NCBI GenBank assembly: GCA_964539025.1
Contig: CAZIFA010000009.1
Location: forward strand, 1-64,000
Direction of reading: 5' to 3'
DNA: 64,000 nucleotides
From: Micavibrio_A sp964539025
GTDB lineage: Bacteria > Pseudomonadota > Alphaproteobacteria > Micavibrionales > Micavibrionaceae
The notes under the pieces: model-generated
Seen by the model: only the letters and a program-made list of their open reading frames with translations
Databases searched by the model: none
Told to the model about the DNA's origin: nothing
Translations under genes and position numbers: made by a program
Shown: positions 8,626 to 16,966 of the stretch, piece after piece
Layout of the letters: each line of letters starts with the position of its first letter
Numbering within the stretch: position 1 is the first letter of the stretch

Positions 8626-9881
8626 TCAACCAGATATTCTTTTTGAAGTTCGTCTAGCGTACCGTTCTTGATGGCTTCGCGGACTTCGCGCATCAGGCGG
8701 TTGATGATGGCCACGTTGTGCTGGCTTAAAATCTGATGCGCCAGCATTTCCTGCGCTTTGAGCAGATGGTGAATATACGCTTTGGAAAAATCACGAGATG
8801 ACGGCAGATCGAGCGTTTCATCGAGCGGCGTCGGATCATCGCGATATTTCGCGTTCATCAGATTGATCCGTTCACCGGGAACACCTTTCATCAACGCCAT
8901 GCCATGACGCGCAACCCTCGTCGGCATCACGCAATCGAACGTGTCGATACCGTAACGGACGGATTTCAGAACATCTTTTAACCGCCCTATACCGAGGAAA
9001 TGCACCGGGCGCTCCGGATGGTTGTACGGCTTGCACCATTCGAGAATACCATACATTTCTTCATCTGATCCGCCGAGACAACCGCCGATGGCCGTACCGA
9101 AGAATGGACGCCCGGCGATAAACTGCGCGCTTTCTTTTCTTAAATCTTCATAGACGCCGCCCTGCACAGTTCCATAGATGGCCTGTTTGCCGTCATGCAT
9201 TTTGTTGAACGCATGCAAAGAGCGATCCGCCCAGCGATGCGAAAGATAGGTTGAATTGGCCGTATATTCCCGCGTGACGTGATAAGGCGGGCACTCATCC
9301 ATCTGTACGATTAAATCCGCGCCGAGTTTGCGCTGTAGCTCCATACAGATTTCTGGATTGAGTTCAAGTTTTCGTCCATCGAGGTACGAACGGAAGACTG
9401 CGCCACTTTCATCGATCTTAATCAGGTTTTCGCGCTTGTTGCGGTTACGGCCCTTGATCTCATCGGCGCAAGAACCATTCCCCATGGAAAAAACCTGAAA
9501 CCCGCCCGAGTCCGTTAACATCGGCCCGTTCCATCCCGTGAATTTATGAAGCCCACCCATCTTTTCGATGATATCGGCGCCGGGCTGGATCATCAGATGA
9601 TAGGTGTTAGCGAGGATGATATCGGTCTTTGCCTCGCGCATTTGGTATGGCGAAAGATTTTTGATCGACGCCTTGGTGCCGCAGAAAATATAATTCGGCG
9701 TTTCGATCACTCCGTGCGGCGTGGTGAGTTTGCCCGTGCGCGCGCCGGATTTCGGATCGACATGCGTGACTTCGAACTTGAAATTCGGATATTCGATGTT
9801 TGTGTCGAACGTCGCAGGAATGGGCGGCGGCGGAAGCGGCTTTTGCTTTCGTTTCTTCTTTTTCTTGGCCGTGGCTTCCAT
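8622..9881 (-). CDS. tgt: tRNA-guanine transglycosylase, divergent, zinc cysteines missing
   Basis: A 419-residue TGT, the enzyme that swaps the wobble guanine of GUN-anticodon tRNAs for a queuosine precursor. Catalytic features are kept: MLTDSGGFQVFS (nucleophile/base Asp region) and GIDTFDCVMPTR (second Asp). Three things are odd. The N-terminus is a lysine run (KKKKKRKQK) followed by prolines. About 20 extra residues follow SMGNGSC. At the zinc site the usual C-x-C-x-x-C before RxxSxAY reads L-D-L-P-S-S-RDFSKAY, although the downstream His (SQHN) remains. The GGCLGGSDEEMY loop also departs from bacterial GGLxVGE. The start at 9881 was chosen because upstream codons run through rpmB in another frame. 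Confidence 0.85.
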   Translation of the reverse strand: MEATAKKKKKRKQKPLPPPPIPATFDTNIEYPNFKFEVTHVDPKSGARTGKLTTPHGVIETPNYIFCGTKASIKNLSPYQMREAKTDIILANTYHLMIQPGADIIEKMGGLHKFTGWNGPMLTDSGGFQVFSMGNGSCADEIKGRNRNKRENLIKIDESGAVFRSYLDGRKLELNPEICMELQRKLGADLIVQMDECPPYHVTREYTANSTYLSHRWADRSLHAFNKMHDGKQAIYGTVQGGVYEDLRKESAQFIAGRPFFGTAIGGCLGGSDEEMYGILEWCKPYNHPERPVHFLGIGRLKDVLKSVRYGIDTFDCVMPTRVARHGMALMKGVPGERINLMNAKYRDDPTPLDETLDLPSSRDFSKAYIHHLLKAQEMLAHQILSQHNVAIINRLMREVREAIKNGTLDELQKEYLVD

Positions 9882-9893
9882 CGGATACGTCTT

Positions 9894-9923
9894 CTTCAAA
9901 ATAAGATCCCGGCTTTCGCCGGG
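9894..9923 (-). terminator. Intrinsic terminator-like hairpin after rpmB
   Basis: On the reverse strand CCCGGC-GAAA-GCCGGG (9923-9908) is followed by ATCTTATTTT. It lies between rpmB and tgt, so it may end or attenuate rpmB transcription before tgt. Confidence 0.5.
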
Positions 9924-9955
9924 ATAATTTAATCTGGGATAGGCTTTTAAAAACC

Positions 9956-10249
9956 TTAGGCTTTCTTCGCAGCCAGCTTTTTCTCGATAGCGGCTTTGTA
10001 TGGGCGCAGGGCCGGGTCCAGCTTGGTTTTCGCCGTGGATTGGATGAAGGCGTCGATTCCGCCTTTTTTCTCCAGCGTACGAAGGCCGGCTGCCGTAACG
10101 CGCAGCGGGATCGAACGGTTCAGCAATTGGCTGTGAATCGTCGTGTCCTGAACGTTCACTTCGAACGTGCGTTTTGTCTTGTTTTCGGCGTGGGAACGGT
10201 TGTTTCCGACCATTCTGATTTTGCCTGTAATCATGCACTTGCGGCTCAT
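9956..10249 (-). CDS. rpmB: 50S ribosomal protein L28
   Basis: A 97-residue ribosomal protein of the long alphaproteobacterial L28 type. It opens MSRKCMITGK, with the typical NNRSHAENKTKRTF (about residues 16-29) and SIPLRVTAAGLRTLEKKGG in the middle. The start at 10249 follows GGAAGACTCCC. A longer reading upstream is open but lacks support and L28 homologues begin here. Its mRNA may end at the hairpin at 9908-9923. The gene stands immediately upstream of tgt on the same strand. Confidence 0.95.
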   Translation of the reverse strand: MSRKCMITGKIRMVGNNRSHAENKTKRTFEVNVQDTTIHSQLLNRSIPLRVTAAGLRTLEKKGGIDAFIQSTAKTKLDPALRPYKAAIEKKLAAKKA

Positions 10250-10325
10250 GGGAGTCTTCCTTATCGCAAAAGTCTTAAAATCAGGGCGGACCATAAGCGA
10301 TCCGGGCCGCATAAGTCAAGGGTTC

Positions 10326-11372
10326 TTAACGGAAAACGCCGTGCCCGTGGAGGACAATAGCGGCCAGCAAACCCGCCAGAAACAACAAATGAGCCATTAC
10401 AGTGATATAGAGGGCGCGGCGCAGATGTCCGGCCTCCAGCTTGGCGGTCGCTCCTTCCGGCCCGGCCCAGCCCCTTTGGATGGCACTGCCCTCGTGATCC
10501 TGGGTCGCGCCACCCAGGCTGACCTTTAAGGCATAGGCCATGGCGGTGACCGGGGCACCTCCCTGCTGGTAATCCGCATGGCCCTTTTGGGCGGGTAAAA
10601 TGGCGACGAGCGATCGGGTCATGCCCGCCGTCGGGGTCAAAAGCCCACCAAAACCGATCAGCATCCCGGCCAAAACATTGGGCACGAAACCCATCAGTTT
10701 TTCGAGCGCCATGGCGGTCGATCCGAACCCCTTGGTGAACCCTTCCTTGCCGAATCGCCAACTCAACGCCGCAAGGGTCGCATATATATACGCCGCCGGA
10801 AGGCCCGCGATCAGATACCAGACGACGGGACCGGCGGCGCCCTTATCGAATATTTTAGCGCCCATGCCAATGCCGACCCGCGTGATCGTGAATTCATCGG
10901 CGACGGACAGATTGTTCCGCGTGGTGGTGGAGATTGTGTAAAACGCACCCTTGATCAAATTCTTGCTGTGGAGCGCCTTATAAAGGCGGATCAGTGCGTA
11001 CCATCCTGCCCCGGCACTCATCACAATGCTCAAAGCGACAATGTCGACGATAAGAAAGTTCGGATAATGTTTCGAGAGCGAAGAAAAAAACTGCCCGAGC
11101 ATATAACCAAGCACCAGCGCCATTACGGTAACGATCAACCCACGTGTGGCAAGATCGCCCGCTTTGCGTTCGGCTTTATCGAGGCGGTTGCCAAGCGGTC
11201 CGAATAAAAAATCCGCCGCACGCCATAGAAGCGGATTGGCATTGCCGCCAAACGGTCCCGTGATCGCACCAATCAGAGAGACAATCAATATCGCCGCGAC
11301 TGCGACCGGCAACCTGTCCGGATCGAACACTTGCGCGTGCAGTTGGTCGTAAATGGTGGAGATATCGAGCAT
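10326..11372 (-). CDS. cobD: CobD/CbiB-family membrane protein
   Basis: A 348-residue integral membrane protein with about six hydrophobic helices and the CobD/CbiB signature near the C-terminus (PEGATAKLEAGHLRRALYI), preceded by LLTPTAGMTRSLVA. CobD/CbiB joins the aminopropanol arm to cobyric acid in cobalamin synthesis. No other cobalamin gene is in the window, and this protein is longer and less conserved at its N-terminus than typical CobD, so a related amidation role is possible. An SD (AGGAT) precedes the ATG. It is divergent from the depolymerase gene, with a shared 223-bp upstream region. Confidence 0.75.
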   Translation of the reverse strand: MLDISTIYDQLHAQVFDPDRLPVAVAAILIVSLIGAITGPFGGNANPLLWRAADFLFGPLGNRLDKAERKAGDLATRGLIVTVMALVLGYMLGQFFSSLSKHYPNFLIVDIVALSIVMSAGAGWYALIRLYKALHSKNLIKGAFYTISTTTRNNLSVADEFTITRVGIGMGAKIFDKGAAGPVVWYLIAGLPAAYIYATLAALSWRFGKEGFTKGFGSTAMALEKLMGFVPNVLAGMLIGFGGLLTPTAGMTRSLVAILPAQKGHADYQQGGAPVTAMAYALKVSLGGATQDHEGSAIQRGWAGPEGATAKLEAGHLRRALYITVMAHLLFLAGLLAAIVLHGHGVFR

Positions 11373-11595
11373 CAGTATCCTGCTTCAGGTCCCATAATGG
11401 ACCTCTCTGGATTTATTCGTATAAAAATGTATCATAGGGCACCGGGCAAGACCATCCCGCCGCTGCCCGCCCCCCGCGTTCGTTTTCATATTTTTGTATG
11501 GACAAAATCGTCCGGATCGCCCATTGAAACGGGGCCGTTCCTTCGCGATATTGATTCACGATGTGCTATAATCTGCTAATAAGGCCAAAGGATAC

Positions 11596-12990
11596 ATGCT
11601 CTACCATCTTTACGACCTCCAGCACGCGCTTCTCACCCCCGCAAGGATAGCGGCAGAACTTGTCCGTTCCGTCACGCAAAATCCGTGGAATCCGCTTTCC
11701 TACACGCAGGCAGGGCGCACGATCGCCGCTGGCGCCGAAGTGTTCGAACGCGTCACCCGCAAATTCGGGGAACCGGACTGGGCGCTGCCCCATACGGAAA
11801 TCGATGGAAAGAGCGTGGATGTCGCCGAAGAGATCATCGTAGAAAAGCCGTTTTGTCATCTGATGCATTTCAAGCGCGCGACCAAACGTAAAGACCCGCG
11901 CGTCCTCGTCGTCGCGCCTATGTCGGGCCATTACGCCACGCTGCTGCGCGGCACGGTCGAGGCGCTGCTTCCCCATCACGATGTTTATGTAACAGACTGG
12001 CTGGATGCGCGGCAGGTTCCGCTCAAGGACGGGCGTTTCAATCTTGATGATTTCATCACGTACCTGCGTGAATTCATGTCGCTGCTGGGGCCGCAGACCC
12101 ATCTGATCGCGGTGTGCCAGCCAGCCGTACCCGTTCTCGCCGCCGTATCTTTGATGGCCGCAGAGAATGACCCGAACCAGCCGCTCACAATGACGTTGAT
12201 GGGTGGGCCTATCGATAGCCGCATTTCCAAGACAGCCGTGAACAGACTTGCCGAAGAACGCCCGCTCTCATGGTTCGAACACGCCGTCATTGACACGGTT
12301 CCGGCCTATTATCCCGGAGCGTTCAGACGCGTCTATCCGGGCTTTACGCAACTGTCAGGATTCATGTCGATGAATCTCGACCGCCATATCGGCAGCCACA
12401 TGAAATTCTTCCAGCACCTAGTGCAAGGTGATGGTGAAAGCGCGGACTTTCACCGCAAATTCTACAATGAATATAACGCCGTCATGGACATCACGTCGGA
12501 GTTTTATCTACAGACGATAGATACGGTGTTCCAGCGTCACCTACTCCCGCGAGGCCAGATGAAATGGCGCGATCCGCTCACTGACCGTCTCGTGCCTGTC
12601 AAACCCGAAGCGATCGAACACACGGCGTTGCTTACCATCGAAGGTGAGCTTGATGATATTTCTTCACGCGGGCAGACAACCGCCGCGCATGATCTGTGTT
12701 ACAACCTGTCGCAAAAGAAACAATTCCATTTGTTCCAGCTTAAGACCGGCCATTACGGCATCTTCAACGGCAGTAAGTGGAAGTCGCAGATCATGCCGCG
12801 CATCCGGCATTTCATGCGTGAATTCGATCCTGGATGCGATCCGATCCCCGAACACGATCTCCAGAACACGCCGAACATTGTGCCGGACCGTTTCAACCGT
12901 GATACGCACGGCGTCGCCGCCGTCCGCCGCTGGTTGAAAGAACGGGATGAAAAGGAAAAATCCGGCAACCGCGAAAGAGAAGACGCGTAA
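11596..12990 (+). CDS. phaZ: Intracellular PHB depolymerase, copy 1
   Basis: A 464-residue intracellular polyhydroxybutyrate depolymerase, which breaks down carbon-storage granules. Instead of a Ser lipase box it has VCQPAVP with Cys at about 174, the nucleophile of the PhaZa1 type. Further family features are VLVVAPMSGHYATLLRGTV, VYVTDWLDAR, TIEGELDDIS (acidic triad member) and TGHYGIFNGSKWK (His). No signal peptide is present. SD AAAGGA precedes the ATG. A second, diverged copy follows 103 bp downstream on the same strand. No PHB synthase or phasin gene is in the window. Confidence 0.92.
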   Translation: MLYHLYDLQHALLTPARIAAELVRSVTQNPWNPLSYTQAGRTIAAGAEVFERVTRKFGEPDWALPHTEIDGKSVDVAEEIIVEKPFCHLMHFKRATKRKDPRVLVVAPMSGHYATLLRGTVEALLPHHDVYVTDWLDARQVPLKDGRFNLDDFITYLREFMSLLGPQTHLIAVCQPAVPVLAAVSLMAAENDPNQPLTMTLMGGPIDSRISKTAVNRLAEERPLSWFEHAVIDTVPAYYPGAFRRVYPGFTQLSGFMSMNLDRHIGSHMKFFQHLVQGDGESADFHRKFYNEYNAVMDITSEFYLQTIDTVFQRHLLPRGQMKWRDPLTDRLVPVKPEAIEHTALLTIEGELDDISSRGQTTAAHDLCYNLSQKKQFHLFQLKTGHYGIFNGSKWKSQIMPRIRHFMREFDPGCDPIPEHDLQNTPNIVPDRFNRDTHGVAAVRRWLKERDEKEKSGNREREDA

Positions 12991-13093
12991 AACCCGCTTA
13001 TCCACACCTAAACACCCGATCTGCTGCGCCGCTTATATCTTTATATAAGTAAACGGGCATAGGCTCACCCCTTCAAGGGGAAGGATTTTGCGT

Positions 13094-14434
13094 ATGGGTA
13101 TGTTTAGCAACTATGAGCTTTTGGATATGGCCACGCTCGGCACACGGTTCGCAAGCTGCGTGGGCGAGGCCACCATGCAGGCCTGTGAGCAGACATCCAG
13201 AATGATAGGATTCGACGGGCTGGCGGATGTTTATAAGGCCGCCGCAACGTCATATGGCCGCTTCGCCCAACCCTACCCCCAACAGGCATGGGGCATCCAT
13301 TCCACCATTATTAATGGTGAGGCAGTGGCAGTTAGTCAGGAAACGCTGCTCGATAAACCCTTCGGCAATCTGATCCGCTTCAACCGTGATACAACCAATG
13401 TCGACCCCAACGTGATCGTCGTCGCGCCTATGTCCGGTCACTTTGCAACATTGGTGAAGGGTACTGTCAAAGCATTGATCCCGCATAACAACGTCCACGT
13501 GACCGATTGGAAGAACCCGCGTGATGTGTCACTCGAAAAGCACGGAAGATTTGGGTTTGATGATTATATCGCTTACCTTCAAAGTTTCATGACCGCAGTC
13601 GGCGGCAGGCCGCATCTCGTCGCTGTCTGCCAGCCCGGTATACAAACATTGGCCGCCGCCAGTCTGATGGCCGAAGCAAATCATCCCAACCGTCCCAGAT
13701 CCATTACATTGATGGGCAGCCCCATCGATACGCGCATTTCAGAAACGGTTGTGAACAAACTTGCCAAGGAACATTCGATTGACTGGTTCAGAGACGAACT
13801 GACGTCCACCGTGCCGTTCTGGCATGAAGGTCACGGACGAAGAGTTTATCCCGGCATGGTGCAGCTCATCAGTTTTATGATGATGAACCTCGACAAGCAC
13901 ATAAAGGCGCACGTCAATCTGTTCAATGCCGTCGCTAAAGGCGACGAAGCCGCCGCAGAAAAGATAAAAGATTTCTACAACGAATATCTGTCCGTCATGG
14001 ATCTGGACGCAGATTTTTATTTGGAAACGGTCAATCGGGTTTTCATCGAACAACTTCTCGCCAAAGGTATGTTGAAGTGGCGTGGTAAGACCGTCGATCC
14101 GTCCGCCCTAAAAGACACCGGGCTTTTCACCGTCGAAGGGGAATGGGACGATATCACAGGCCTCGGCCAAACACTTGCCGCCCATGACCTTACGCCAAAC
14201 ATTCCTCAGGCCCTGAAAGGGCATAAATTGGTGCCTCGTGTTGGACATTATGGAATATTTGCCGGAAAACGGTGGGAAGAAGATACAGCCCCTTGGGTAA
14301 GTGGCAATATACGCGCCATGGAGCATGTTGATAACCATCTGAAAAAGGCCGGAAAAATGCCTGATACTGGGTCAATGCCACATAATTTAAGACATATTAC
14401 CGCAGGCGTTAACCAACCCCTCGCCGTTCCCTAG
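13094..14434 (+). CDS. phaZ: Intracellular PHB depolymerase, copy 2
   Basis: A 446-residue paralogue of the preceding gene. Nucleophile Cys at about 179 (VAVCQPGIQ), VIVVAPMSGHFATLVKGTV, VHVTDWKNPR, TVEGEWDDITG and VGHYGIFAGKRW line up with copy 1, but overall identity looks only moderate, so the duplication is old and both copies are kept intact. The ATG at 13094 follows AGGGGAAGGA at eight bases; an in-frame TTG two codons upstream is less likely. The C-terminal tail after residue 400 differs from copy 1. The two may act on different granule states or chain lengths (inference). Confidence 0.9.
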   Translation: MGMFSNYELLDMATLGTRFASCVGEATMQACEQTSRMIGFDGLADVYKAAATSYGRFAQPYPQQAWGIHSTIINGEAVAVSQETLLDKPFGNLIRFNRDTTNVDPNVIVVAPMSGHFATLVKGTVKALIPHNNVHVTDWKNPRDVSLEKHGRFGFDDYIAYLQSFMTAVGGRPHLVAVCQPGIQTLAAASLMAEANHPNRPRSITLMGSPIDTRISETVVNKLAKEHSIDWFRDELTSTVPFWHEGHGRRVYPGMVQLISFMMMNLDKHIKAHVNLFNAVAKGDEAAAEKIKDFYNEYLSVMDLDADFYLETVNRVFIEQLLAKGMLKWRGKTVDPSALKDTGLFTVEGEWDDITGLGQTLAAHDLTPNIPQALKGHKLVPRVGHYGIFAGKRWEEDTAPWVSGNIRAMEHVDNHLKKAGKMPDTGSMPHNLRHITAGVNQPLAVP

Positions 14435-14464
14435 AAACGCAAAAATATATTGTACTATCAACAA

Positions 14465-14516
14465 GTTAAGAAATTGTAACTTTCTTAACCAAAAATGAAA
14501 AAATATTTTTTCATTT
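14465..14516. repeat. Two AT-rich palindromes behind the second depolymerase gene
   Basis: GTTAAGAAA (14465-14473) pairs with TTTCTTAAC (14481-14489), and 14493-14516 is a perfect 24-bp palindrome whose first half is AAATGAAAAAAT. Either hairpin could end transcription of the depolymerase genes; the A/T composition also suits a protein-binding site. Confidence 0.4.
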
Positions 14517-14588
14517 GTCTCTTGCCAATCATTTTCATTCTGGCTAGGTTCGTGTTATTCTATAGTTAAGACATCAACAGAGGACTGC

Positions 14589-15383
14589 ATGAAAAAAAGG
14601 GTAAAACCTTTGAATGCTGGACGGGCGCGCGCTCGTTCAGGCCGGGATCTCTTTTCCTTTGCACAGGAAAATGAGTGGTTCGGCCTGCCTTTTTCCGAGA
14701 TTTCTCCGAGACTTAAGCTATCCGTGTCCGAGCGCGCCAAGCGCATGGCGCTGCGCCTCGACCCACGTAATCGCCTCGTCCATCTGGTGGTCCCGAAGCG
14801 AGCCAACATGCGTACGGCCTACCTGTTCGCCGAACAGAACAAGGAATGGATCCGTGAAAAGCTGCGCGACCTCCCCAAACAGGTCCCCTTTAAAAATGGC
14901 GAAATTCTGCCGATTTTTGGCCGCGACCGCCAGATTATCGTCTGTTATAACCCGGCCCTGAAGACGACCGAGATCACCCTGAAGAAGGATGAGCTGATCG
15001 TGTTAACCAATAAAACCGATCCGTCCGTACGCATACGCCGTTTCCTGATCGAACTGGCCCGCCAGAAGCTCACCGAACTGGCGCTGGAAAAGGCCGCTAT
15101 GCTCCGCCGCAAGATTGCCGAGGTTTCGGTCAAGGACACCCGCTCCCGCTGGGGCAGTTGCACCGAAGATGGCTGTATTTCCTTCTCATGGCGTCTGATT
15201 TTTGCGCCATCCAAAGCTTTTGACTATGTGGTTGCGCATGAAGTGTCCCACCTTTGCCATATGGACCATTCTGACAATTTCTGGCGTGTCTGTGAACGCG
15301 CGTCCCGCTCCTACGAAGAAGGTAAGGAATGGATGCAACTGAACGGCCACAGCCTAATGCGTTTTGGTAATTTATCCTCGTAG
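14589..15383 (+). CDS. YgjP-like (DUF45) zinc metallopeptidase
   Basis: A 264-residue cytosolic protein of the YgjP/DUF45 family. The C-terminal half holds VKDTRSRWGSCTEDGCISFSW, the family hallmark, and the zinc site VAHEVSHLCHMDHSDNFW, with HExxH and a following His/Asp. The N-terminal part (PRNRLVHLVVPKRAN) is the usual DUF45 beta region. The physiological substrate is unknown. SD AGAGGA precedes the ATG. A strong terminator follows the gene, making it monocistronic. The first 30 residues are unusually basic. Confidence 0.88.
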   Translation: MKKRVKPLNAGRARARSGRDLFSFAQENEWFGLPFSEISPRLKLSVSERAKRMALRLDPRNRLVHLVVPKRANMRTAYLFAEQNKEWIREKLRDLPKQVPFKNGEILPIFGRDRQIIVCYNPALKTTEITLKKDELIVLTNKTDPSVRIRRFLIELARQKLTELALEKAAMLRRKIAEVSVKDTRSRWGSCTEDGCISFSWRLIFAPSKAFDYVVAHEVSHLCHMDHSDNFWRVCERASRSYEEGKEWMQLNGHSLMRFGNLSS

Positions 15384-15404
15384 CCGAGATAAATTCCCAT
15401 CTCC

Positions 15405-15445
15405 GACCCGCGAGGACTTACACACCCTCGCGGGTCTTTTCTTTT
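15405..15445 (+). terminator. Rho-independent terminator after the YgjP-like gene
   Basis: GACCCGCGAGG (15405-15415) pairs with CCTCGCGGGTC (15426-15436), an 11-bp stem, followed by TTTTCTTTT. Confidence 0.9.
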
Positions 15446-15452
15446 ATACGTC

Positions 15453-15479
15453 TTGACATAACAAAAACTCAAATATAAA
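15453..15479 (+). promoter_or_regulatory. Promoter with TTGACATAAC -35 element
   Basis: TTGACATAAC starts at 15453, directly after a terminator. TATAAA at 15474-15479 is the likely -10 box, though its 15-bp spacing is short. The same extended -35 word precedes several accessory genes further along the window. Confidence 0.5.
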
Positions 15480-15512
15480 ACACCTTATAGTTTTTTATAG
15501 GAGAGAGTATTC

Positions 15513-15866
15513 ATGGGGTATCCTTCCATCATCGACTTGCCGTTGACACCTGACGAAACATTTTTGAACAAAATGCGCCAACTTGTATTGCCAGCCATAA
15601 GAAATTGCGTCAAAGGCTTCAGTCCGGAAATTCAAAATATCGGCGAGTCCGCCGCACGAAAGTTTGTTGATGGACATGGCAGGGAAGCACTCATTACAAT
15701 GGGCGCAATGACCGATCCTACGATTGACAAAGTGACGGCAACAGTCGTTTTCAATTCCGCAAACTGGACAGGCAAGAACTTTACAGGCTTTACGCGCCCA
15801 CAGGTTGTTGTCCAAACATCTGAAATTATTGGCACGCCGATTTATCGCAGGCTTAAGGTCGGTTAA
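15513..15866 (+). CDS. Hypothetical 117-residue protein
   Basis: A soluble protein with no signal peptide or obvious domain; the only pattern is an alternating charged/hydrophobic N-terminal helix region and a beta-rich C-terminal half (TATVVFNSANWTGKNFTGF). The start is supported by AGGAGAGA six bases upstream and by the TTGACATAAC promoter that follows the previous gene's terminator, so it is an independent transcription unit. The same promoter type marks the lineage-specific genes at 40-57 kb, so it may belong to that set. I do not recognise it. Confidence 0.65.
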   Translation: MGYPSIIDLPLTPDETFLNKMRQLVLPAIRNCVKGFSPEIQNIGESAARKFVDGHGREALITMGAMTDPTIDKVTATVVFNSANWTGKNFTGFTRPQVVVQTSEIIGTPIYRRLKVG

Positions 15867-16029
15867 TCGGAAGTACTTCCATTCATGCAATCGTATGCGG
15901 CCCATGAATGTGCCGAACCGCTTTCTTAAACTAGTTTCTAGGTATTCAAAAATTATCCATTGAATCTCAAAGACTTTTACAAATCTACCTGTACGTATGC
16001 TGAATACGATAGAATGCAACGCTGACCCG

Positions 16030-16527
16030 CTACTGGGCCGTTTTGAGGAAGTCGAGTGCGCCTTGAAGGATATGTTGGGCGGCGAGTTTATCGACCACCT
16101 GCGCGCGCTTAGCCCGCGATAGATCGGCTTCATCGATGAGGAAGTCTGTCACCACGCTGGTGGACAGCCGCTCGTCGAATAAGGCTATCCACAGATCCGT
16201 CCCCTGTTCCATCCCCAGCTCCTGTGGATAATTCTTCATCTCATCGATGAACGACATCACCCGGTCACAAGAACCGCTGATCGACCCGTCCATGTTGAGC
16301 GGCCAGCCGAACACAAACCCGCCAATGTCATATTCACGTGAAACAGCGCCAAGCTCTTTCATATCGAGGGAAAGTTTCTTGCGTTCGATGGTCCGAAGCG
16401 GCGTTGCGATAGATTGCCCCTCGTCGCTGATGGCGAGGCCGATGGTTTTGGTGCCTAGGTCCAGCCCCAGAAGGCGGGCTTTGGACGGCACAGCGTCGAC
16501 AATGTCTTTGAGTAATCCGATAGGCAT
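16030..16527 (-). CDS. ruvX: RuvX/YqgF-type Holliday junction resolvase-like protein
   Basis: A 165-residue RNase H-fold protein. LLGLDLGTKTIGLAIS (about residues 19-34) is the first acidic strand, FVFGWPLNMDGS the conserved G-x-P-xx-G loop, LFDERLSTSVV the DERxST motif with the catalytic acid, and VDKLAAQHILQGALDF the last acidic helix. Family members process 5' ends of 16S pre-rRNA or resolve junctions. It lies divergent from gatC with a dispersed repeat between them. Confidence 0.93.
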   Translation of the reverse strand: MPIGLLKDIVDAVPSKARLLGLDLGTKTIGLAISDEGQSIATPLRTIERKKLSLDMKELGAVSREYDIGGFVFGWPLNMDGSISGSCDRVMSFIDEMKNYPQELGMEQGTDLWIALFDERLSTSVVTDFLIDEADLSRAKRAQVVDKLAAQHILQGALDFLKTAQ

Positions 16528-16557
16528 GGCCCTCTTTTATAGGGCTTTTTCCTTGTT

Positions 16558-16622
16558 GTCATCCTGAAGGAGCGTTAGCGACTGAAGGATCTCATGAGAT
16601 CCTTCGCTTTGCTCAGGATGAC
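16558..16622. repeat. GTCATCC...GGATGAC palindromic repeat, copy 1
   Basis: A 65-bp element with terminal GTCATCC/GGATGAC and an inner palindrome GGATCTCATGAGATCC. Nearly identical copies lie at 59483-59547 and 62798-62862. It fills the ruvX-gatC divergent gap. Confidence 0.9.
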
Positions 16623-16680
16623 AGTGGACAAATTGTCCCATTGCCGTTTAAAACTAAACAATCGAAATTGAAGGAAAACC

Positions 16681-16962
16681 ATGGATCTGCAAACCATCAA
16701 AAAAGTCGCCACGCTGGCCCGCCTCGAAATGAACGAGAGCGAGCTGGAAGCCGTCCGCGTCAAGCTCGGCAATATTATGAAATTCGTCGAGCAGCTCGGC
16801 GAAGTAAACACCGATAATGTCGAACCGCTGGCCAACGTCGTGGACATCAAACTGCGCCTGCGCGAAGACGTCGTGAATGACGGCGGCCAGCAGGAAAAAG
16901 TTTTGGCCAACGCGCCGGAATCCATGGAAGGTTTCTTCGTCGTCCCGAAAGTGGTGGAATAG
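16681..16962 (+). CDS. gatC: Asp-tRNA(Asn)/Glu-tRNA(Gln) amidotransferase subunit C
   Basis: A 93-residue GatC, the small subunit that clamps GatA and GatB together in the amidotransferase converting misacylated Glu-tRNA(Gln) or Asp-tRNA(Asn) to the correct amide. Typical segments: VATLARLEMNESELE, FVEQLGEVNTDNVEPLANVV and LREDVVNDGG. SD AAGGAAAA precedes the ATG, and gatA starts four bases after the stop. Confidence 0.95.
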   Translation: MDLQTIKKVATLARLEMNESELEAVRVKLGNIMKFVEQLGEVNTDNVEPLANVVDIKLRLREDVVNDGGQQEKVLANAPESMEGFFVVPKVVE

Positions 16963-16966
16963 AGTT

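Noticed and set aside
8625..10238. A longer tgt with about 118 extra N-terminal residues
   Set aside because: The extra codons run through rpmB in another frame, are low-complexity and unlike any TGT start; the ATG at 9881 fits the family.
15495..16133. A 212-codon reverse frame over the 15513 gene and the ruvX end
   Set aside because: It lies opposite a gene with promoter and SD and overlaps ruvX; no own start signal.
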